Shown here: positions 5,183-8,751 of the stretch, piece after piece
Numbering within the stretch: position 1 is the first letter of the stretch
How the letters are laid out: each line of letters starts with the position of its first letter
DNA from: Clostridiales bacterium
GTDB taxonomy: Bacteria; Bacillota; Clostridia; Oscillospirales; Oscillospiraceae
NCBI GenBank assembly: GCA_019422005.1
Contig: JAHZEF010000096.1
Coordinates: 1-8,751 of the forward strand
Length of the DNA: 8,751 nt
Direction of reading: 5' to 3'
Notes under the pieces: generated by a model
The model's input: the letters and a program-made list of their open reading frames with translations, nothing else
Databases searched by the model: none
Told to the model about the DNA's origin: nothing
Program-made: the position numbers and the translations under genes

Positions 5183-6761
5183 CATTCTGCAGGGCAGTCT
5201 GATCTGGCGGTTCTGGCTCTGGCTGAAATGGGTCTGGGGCGGCAGCGGGCTGCGCCGGCTGGGCGCCGCTTTCCGAAATGCCGCCCGGCATTCCGCCGCG
5301 GCGCGTATCGGTTCCCGGATGCTGGGCTGCCCGGCCAGAACAACAGAACATGCCCGGATTACGGCCCTTCTGGCCGGGCTGAACCGGCGGCTTTGGCGGT
5401 GGGGCCGATCCCTGGTGCCGATTCTGCAGGCAAGCCTGCTCTATCGGATTTACCGCGCGGTATTCCGCTGCGGCCGGGAAAGCAAGCTGTTCGGGTGGCT
5501 GTTCCGCGGCGGGCTGAGCGGCTTTGTGCTGACGGCCGTCGGGCTTTACTGCATTCTCGACTTTGTCCTGCGGGATGTGCTGGCAGTCCCCGTGGTCTCG
5601 TCGGTCTGGGACGAAGGCCTGCTGCTGCTGGCCGTGCTGTGGATCCTTTACGACCGCATGCGGGCTCCGCAGCCGGTGCTTCCGCGGGTCAGCCCGCTGG
5701 ATACTCCGGTATTCCTGTTCGTCGGCGTCGGCCTGGCGCTGATGTTCATTGTCAGCCCCTTCTTTTCCATTTCCGTGGCAGGTTACCGGGCGACAGTGCA
5801 GTATCTGCTGTGGTTCTTCGTTCTGACGCGTTTAATCCGCAGTGACCGGGACTTCATGACGCTGTATCTGGTTATGGTAATGGCGGCGTTTTTGATTTCC
5901 CTGCATGGCATCTATCAGTTTATTGTGGCCGCGCCGATCCCCTCCAGCTGGACGGATCAGGCGGAAACCGCCGTGCGCACCCGCGTCTACTCCATCTTCG
6001 GAAGCCCCAACATCATGGGCGATTACATGGTGATGTTCGCCCCTATGGCCGCCGGACTCGCTTACTGGTTCCAGGACCGGCGTGCCAAGCTCTTCTTTTG
6101 GTTTGTCACGTTCTGCATGTGCTTCTCCTGCCTGTTCACCATGTCCCGCGGCGCGTGGATGGCCATGGCTGTCACCATTCTGGTTTTCTCCATTCTGGTG
6201 GACCGGCGCCTGATTGTTCTGATGCTGATCGCCGGTGTCTGTTCGCTGTTTCTTCCATTCGTGGCCAGCCGCATCGGTTATCTTCTGACGCCTGAATTCG
6301 CCGCCTCCACCAACAACGGCGGACGCGGCAGCCGGTGGGAGATTGCGCTCTCCTATCTCGCCATGAATCCGGTCTTCGGATTCGGGCTGGGTATGTTCGG
6401 CGGCGCGGTGGCCATGCAGAATCAAATCTATAAATGGATCTCCTATTTCTATGTGGATAACTACTATCTGAAAATCCTGGTGGAAATGGGCTGGGCCGGC
6501 TTCCTCGTATTTCTTCTGATGATGGCATCTCTGCTGTTCGTCGGCCTGCGGGCTGTATACCGCACTTCCCGGCCGCTGAAGGGGCGCAGCGTCCATCCGC
6601 TCTGCGCAGGGATGTTCGCAGGCCTCTGCGGCGTGCTGGTTCACTGTTACTTTGAAAACATCTTTGAAGAACCCTATATGATGGCCTATTTCTGGTCCAT
6701 TGCAGCCATGATCGTCTATTTGGGCTTTTTCCGCGGAAGGAGCCCACTTCAAAAACAGTAG
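5175..6761 (+). CDS. O-antigen ligase / polymerase (WaaL/Wzy) family membrane protein
   Basis: A 528-residue polytopic protein that probably polymerises or attaches a lipid-linked surface glycan on the outer face of the membrane. About ten hydrophobic segments start near residue 112 (GGLSGFVLTAVGLYCILDFV) and end near 518. Family landmarks are GSPNIMGDYMVMFAPMAAG (276-294), TMSRGAWMAM (322-331), an extracellular loop with NNGGRGSRWEIAL (380-392), NPVFGFGLGMFGGA (398-411) and VDNYYLKILVEMGWAGF (427-443). The G-R-x-x-W-x-x-A and GxGxG patterns are typical of the O-antigen ligase domain. The first 110 residues are unusual: Arg/Trp-rich, non-transmembrane, and containing a repeated motif (4-14 and 83-93). 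AGGAAG lies 9 bases before ATG 5175, inside the upstream gene. The gene ends at TAG, followed by a strong hairpin. Ligase and polymerase cannot be told apart from sequence alone. Confidence 0.9.
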   Translation: MNNILQGSLIWRFWLWLKWVWGGSGLRRLGAAFRNAARHSAAARIGSRMLGCPARTTEHARITALLAGLNRRLWRWGRSLVPILQASLLYRIYRAVFRCGRESKLFGWLFRGGLSGFVLTAVGLYCILDFVLRDVLAVPVVSSVWDEGLLLLAVLWILYDRMRAPQPVLPRVSPLDTPVFLFVGVGLALMFIVSPFFSISVAGYRATVQYLLWFFVLTRLIRSDRDFMTLYLVMVMAAFLISLHGIYQFIVAAPIPSSWTDQAETAVRTRVYSIFGSPNIMGDYMVMFAPMAAGLAYWFQDRRAKLFFWFVTFCMCFSCLFTMSRGAWMAMAVTILVFSILVDRRLIVLMLIAGVCSLFLPFVASRIGYLLTPEFAASTNNGGRGSRWEIALSYLAMNPVFGFGLGMFGGAVAMQNQIYKWISYFYVDNYYLKILVEMGWAGFLVFLLMMASLLFVGLRAVYRTSRPLKGRSVHPLCAGMFAGLCGVLVHCYFENIFEEPYMMAYFWSIAAMIVYLGFFRGRSPLQKQ

Positions 6762-6772
6762 CCGACGTCAAT

Positions 6773-6808
6773 CAGTGCCGCCTCCCGACCACACGGGAGG
6801 CGGCACTG
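6773..6808. terminator. bidirectional hairpin between convergent genes
   Basis: A perfect 15-bp stem, CAGTGCCGCCTCCCG (6773-6787) with its complement (6794-6808), closes a 6-base loop ACCACA. It starts 12 bases after the ligase-like TAG and ends 8 bases before the TAA of the convergent membrane-protein gene. The downstream T-tract is poor on both strands (TTCTGCCTTT on plus, ATTGACG on minus), so termination may depend mainly on stem strength. Its position between convergent genes fits a shared terminator. Confidence 0.8.
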
Positions 6809-6816
6809 TTCTGCCT

Positions 6817-7365
6817 TTACAGCCCCAGCAGGGGCTTTAAATATGCGACGGCCGGCTTCGGATCACAGACCACATAGTTGACACGCGAACCGGCAAACGT
6901 ATAATACCGCATCGTGGAGGGCCCCAGCGTATCATCCAGCCTGAGGGACAGTTCGATGCGGCAGACCGTGATGTCCCGCTCTTCATACCACATCCGAAGA
7001 AAAATATATTCCCTCCCATCACGGGGCGGATAATCCCACAGGCGGTACCTTCGAACGCGAATCGGATCGATCAGCCGCAAAAGCGCCTCGGCCTCCTCCC
7101 CCTCCAGCGCCAGGGATTTGCCGGGTTCGGCAGGATACTCGGCAACAACCCGCAGCCCGCCCTGATCCGCCGGGCGCGCCGCCAGTTCAAACGGCCAAAA
7201 GTACCAGACTCCAGCCAGGACAGCGCCGGTACACAGGATGGCGCAAACAGTCCGCTGCCAATGGCGCCGCTTATCCTGCAGCCAGTTCCAAAGGATCAGC
7301 ACCAGCCCGGCCGCACCCGCAAAAAGCAGCGCGGACCATAAGAAGGTATTTCCGCTATAAGCCAT
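6817..7365 (-). CDS. hypothetical two-pass membrane protein
   Basis: I do not recognise this 182-residue protein. It has two transmembrane segments (about 9-29 and 39-59) separated by a basic loop DKRRHWQR (31-38), which puts the loop in the cytoplasm and both ends outside by the positive-inside rule. A soluble domain of about 120 residues follows, with alternating strands (RYRLWDYPPRDGREYIFLRM, VCRIELSL, MRYYTFAG) and no known catalytic signature; it resembles small extracytoplasmic beta-rich domains only in general character. ATG 7365 is chosen because GGAGG lies 7 bases before it; the TTG-initiated extension to 7392 would run through that site. It ends at TAA beside the shared hairpin terminator and appears to be a single-gene unit, possibly from the promoter at 7480-7509. 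Confidence 0.75.
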   Translation of the reverse strand: MAYSGNTFLWSALLFAGAAGLVLILWNWLQDKRRHWQRTVCAILCTGAVLAGVWYFWPFELAARPADQGGLRVVAEYPAEPGKSLALEGEEAEALLRLIDPIRVRRYRLWDYPPRDGREYIFLRMWYEERDITVCRIELSLRLDDTLGPSTMRYYTFAGSRVNYVVCDPKPAVAYLKPLLGL

Positions 7366-7479
7366 AAGACCACCTCCAGGCCGAGGGCTCAAATTCGTAC
7401 TGAACGCAAAACGCGGGGAGGCAATGCCAGAATCTGAACCTTCTTCTCATCTTCCCAAATCCATCATATGGCCGTTTTC

Positions 7480-7509
7480 ATCATAGTACGGAACAGCATT
7501 TTCAGTCAA
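7480..7509 (-). promoter_or_regulatory. possible promoter of the two-pass membrane protein gene
   Basis: On the minus strand TTGACT (7509-7504) and TATGAT (7485-7480) are separated by 18 bp. A start near 7473 would leave a leader of about 108 bases to ATG 7365. Both boxes match consensus well, but the region is A+T-rich, so a chance match is possible. Confidence 0.45.
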
Positions 7510-7679
7510 TCAAAATAGAAAACAAATATGGAAGCCTTTTTTTGTATAGTTTCCCATTTTGGGGTTGGGCTCCTGCCGCACCCCGCCGCGGAATGGAACC
7601 CGCAGCCATAACCAGGCCCCAGGCCGTGCATGATACTCAGGCAGGAGATCAGCGCAAACAGGTTCCAGAGGTCCAAAGG

Positions 7680-7694
7680 CCGGCCGCAGGCCGG
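7680..7694. repeat. short GC palindrome
   Basis: CCGGCC (7680-7685), GCA, GGCCGG (7689-7694) is a perfect 6-bp inverted repeat with a 3-base loop, 5 bp to the left of the larger hairpin at 7700-7740. No gene or T-run explains it. Confidence 0.5.
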
Positions 7695-7699
7695 TGTGA

Positions 7700-7740
7700 A
7701 TACCGCCATCCAGCGGCGATCGGCCGCTGGATGGCGGTAT
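7700..7740. repeat. 18-bp perfect inverted repeat
   Basis: ATACCGCCATCCAGCGGC (7700-7717) is followed by a 5-base loop GATCG and its exact complement (7723-7740). The stem is longer than that of the mreB terminator but has no T-run on either side. It could be a back-up terminator, an RNA-stabilising hairpin, or a copy of a dispersed palindromic repeat; the sequence alone does not decide. Confidence 0.75.
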
Positions 7741-7754
7741 ATCTGTCAAATCGG

Positions 7755-7797
7755 AAAAAACTTCGCACAGGGGGCAAGGCACGCCCCCTGTGCGAAG
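7755..7797 (-). terminator. Rho-independent terminator of the mreB-family gene
   Basis: On the minus strand a perfect 15-bp stem (7797-7783 with 7775-7761) and a 7-base loop are followed directly by TTTTTT (7760-7755). The stem begins about 30 bases after the mreB stop codon. This is a textbook intrinsic terminator and shows that mreB is the last gene of its transcript. Confidence 0.92.
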
Positions 7798-7827
7798 GAT
7801 CCTCCAAAGCAGAACTGGAAGCAGCGT

Positions 7828-8751
7828 TCATTCCTTCATCAGCTTTTTTCTTGCAATGTTGATGGTGCCTTCCTGCATCTGATTGATCCATTTTAGGCTT
7901 TTCCCGCAGCCCAGCGCTACGCAGGAGTCCGCATCGTCCGCCAGCGTGCAGGGGATCCCTGTGCGTTCCGTCAGCAGCTGGTCAAATCCCCACAGCTGGC
8001 ACGCACCGCCGGTCAGAACAATGCCGTTGGTGGAAATGTCCGCCACCAGTTCCGGCGACGTCTGCTCCAGCACCGACATCACCTCGTCCACAATCTGGCG
8101 CGCCGGCCGCTTGAAGATCTCATAAATCTCTGCAGAACTCACCTCCGCTTCCTTCGGAAGCCCGGTTTTCAGATCGCGCCCCTTGGTCCGCATGGAGACC
8201 TCCTGGCCGCGTTCATACACGCAGCCAATGGTAATCTTGATCTCCTCCGCGGCGTTCGGGCCCACCAGAACGCCATGCCGGCGGCGGAGGTATCGGATGA
8301 TCGCGCTGTCAAACGCCTCCCCCGCCACCTTCAAAGAGGAGGACACCGCCACATTATTCATGGTCAGAACCGCAATATCCGTGGTTCCGCCGCCGATGTC
8401 CACCACCATATGGCCGCTGGGGCCGTCCAGATCCATCTGTGCGCCCAGCGCCGCCGCAAACGGCTCCTCAATCAGATAGACCCGGCGCGCGCCGGCCTCC
8501 ATGGTCGCCTGGATCACAGCGCGCTCCTCCACTTCTGTGATGCCGCTGGGCACGCTCACCACGACCCGGGGCTTCACAAAAGAGAACCGGATAATTTTCT
8601 TCATAAACTGGGCCAGCATTTTCTCCGTCATTTCATAGTCTGAAATGACGCCGTCGCGCAGCGGCCGGAGCGCCGCGACGCTCCCCGGCGTCCGGCCCAG
8701 CATATTGTTGGCCGCGGCCCCCCCCTGCAGCACCTTACCGGTATTTTTCTC
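7828..8751 (-). CDS. mreB: rod shape-determining protein, MreB/Mbl family (5' end outside the window)
   Basis: The visible 307 C-terminal residues belong to a bacterial actin that polymerises on ATP under the membrane and guides peptidoglycan synthesis during elongation. Numbering from the window edge, visible landmarks are NMLGRTPGSVAALRPLRDGV (16-35), typical of the region just after the phosphate-1 loop, SVPSGITEVEERA (66-78), LIEEPFAAALGA (93-104), the phosphate-2 motif DIGGGTTD (118-125), IKITIGCVYE and, near the C-terminus, the adenosine motif GIVLTGGACQLWG. About 30-40 N-terminal residues are missing at the window edge, where the frame is still open, so the start is not seen. It ends at TGA 7828-7830 and is followed by its own terminator, not by mreC/mreD. 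It may therefore be an Mbl-like paralogue rather than the mreBCD copy; the sequence alone does not separate these. Confidence 0.93.
   Translation of the reverse strand, partial: EKNTGKVLQGGAAANNMLGRTPGSVAALRPLRDGVISDYEMTEKMLAQFMKKIIRFSFVKPRVVVSVPSGITEVEERAVIQATMEAGARRVYLIEEPFAAALGAQMDLDGPSGHMVVDIGGGTTDIAVLTMNNVAVSSSLKVAGEAFDSAIIRYLRRRHGVLVGPNAAEEIKITIGCVYERGQEVSMRTKGRDLKTGLPKEAEVSSAEIYEIFKRPARQIVDEVMSVLEQTSPELVADISTNGIVLTGGACQLWGFDQLLTERTGIPCTLADDADSCVALGCGKSLKWINQMQEGTINIARKKLMKE

Larger units (their letters stand above)
7366..7827. other. non-coding region between the membrane protein gene and mreB
   Basis: About 460 bp with no convincing gene. From the right it holds the mreB terminator (7755-7797), an 18-bp hairpin (7700-7740), a short CCGGCC palindrome (7680-7694), an A+T-rich stretch (about 7500-7560) with an A/T run, and a possible leftward promoter (7480-7509). 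Short ORFs here on both strands have no family resemblance, lack ribosome binding sites and mostly run through the hairpins. Confidence 0.6.

Noticed and set aside
5832..6752. 306-codon minus-strand open frame
   Set aside because: Antisense to the ligase-like gene; His/Gln/Glu-rich composition is the expected reverse of hydrophobic membrane codons.
8718..8725. Run of eight C (eight G in mreB) as a phase-variation tract
   Set aside because: The frame and the MreB alignment are intact on both sides, and an essential shape gene is an unlikely target for phase variation; at most a site prone to sequencing error.

Overview
The window looks like a chromosomal segment of a GC-rich Clostridia-type Firmicute, possibly a gut Oscillospiraceae relative. 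The evidence is strong GGAGG-type ribosome binding sites, a DUF4330 protein, a Gram-positive O-antigen-ligase-family protein, a CsaB-type polysaccharide pyruvyl transferase and an MreB-family protein. The taxon is an inference from gene families and composition; no rRNA, tRNA, insertion sequence or CRISPR array is visible.

Layout. From about 4467 down to 140 on the minus strand runs a tightly packed four-cistron operon: a GT4 glycosyltransferase fused in frame to a CsaB-type ketal-pyruvyl transferase, a TuaH-like glycosyltransferase, a GNAT acetyltransferase and a VOC (glyoxalase-fold) protein. The junctions from the CsaB part onward overlap by 4, 1 and 11 bases. The fused GT4-CsaB reading frame is interrupted by one in-frame amber codon at 3184-3186. 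Divergently, on the plus strand, lie a DUF4330 protein (4697-5182, TTG start) and an O-antigen ligase/polymerase-like membrane protein (5175-6761), which overlap by 8 bases and end at a 15-bp hairpin terminator. The 230-bp divergent region carries two good sigma-A-type promoters that point toward each other, so the two transcripts would overlap at their 5' ends. To the right, on the minus strand, are an unrecognised two-pass membrane protein (6817-7365), about 460 bp of non-coding DNA with three strong inverted repeats, and the 3' part of an mreB-family gene (7828 to the window edge) with a textbook terminator.

How it fits together. Two glycosyltransferases, a pyruvyl transferase and an O-antigen-ligase-family protein together suggest synthesis, polymerisation or attachment, and pyruvylation of a cell-surface glycan. 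In Gram-positive bacteria CsaB adds ketal-pyruvate to secondary cell wall polysaccharide, which then anchors SLH-domain surface proteins. No SLH protein is present in the window. The GNAT and VOC genes have no obvious role in this pathway and may simply be co-transcribed.

The most notable points are the GT4-CsaB fusion and its amber interruption, the overlapping face-to-face promoters, a possible UGA (selenocysteine-like CxxU) extension of the VOC protein, and a repeated amphipathic motif in the long N-terminal region of the ligase-like protein.
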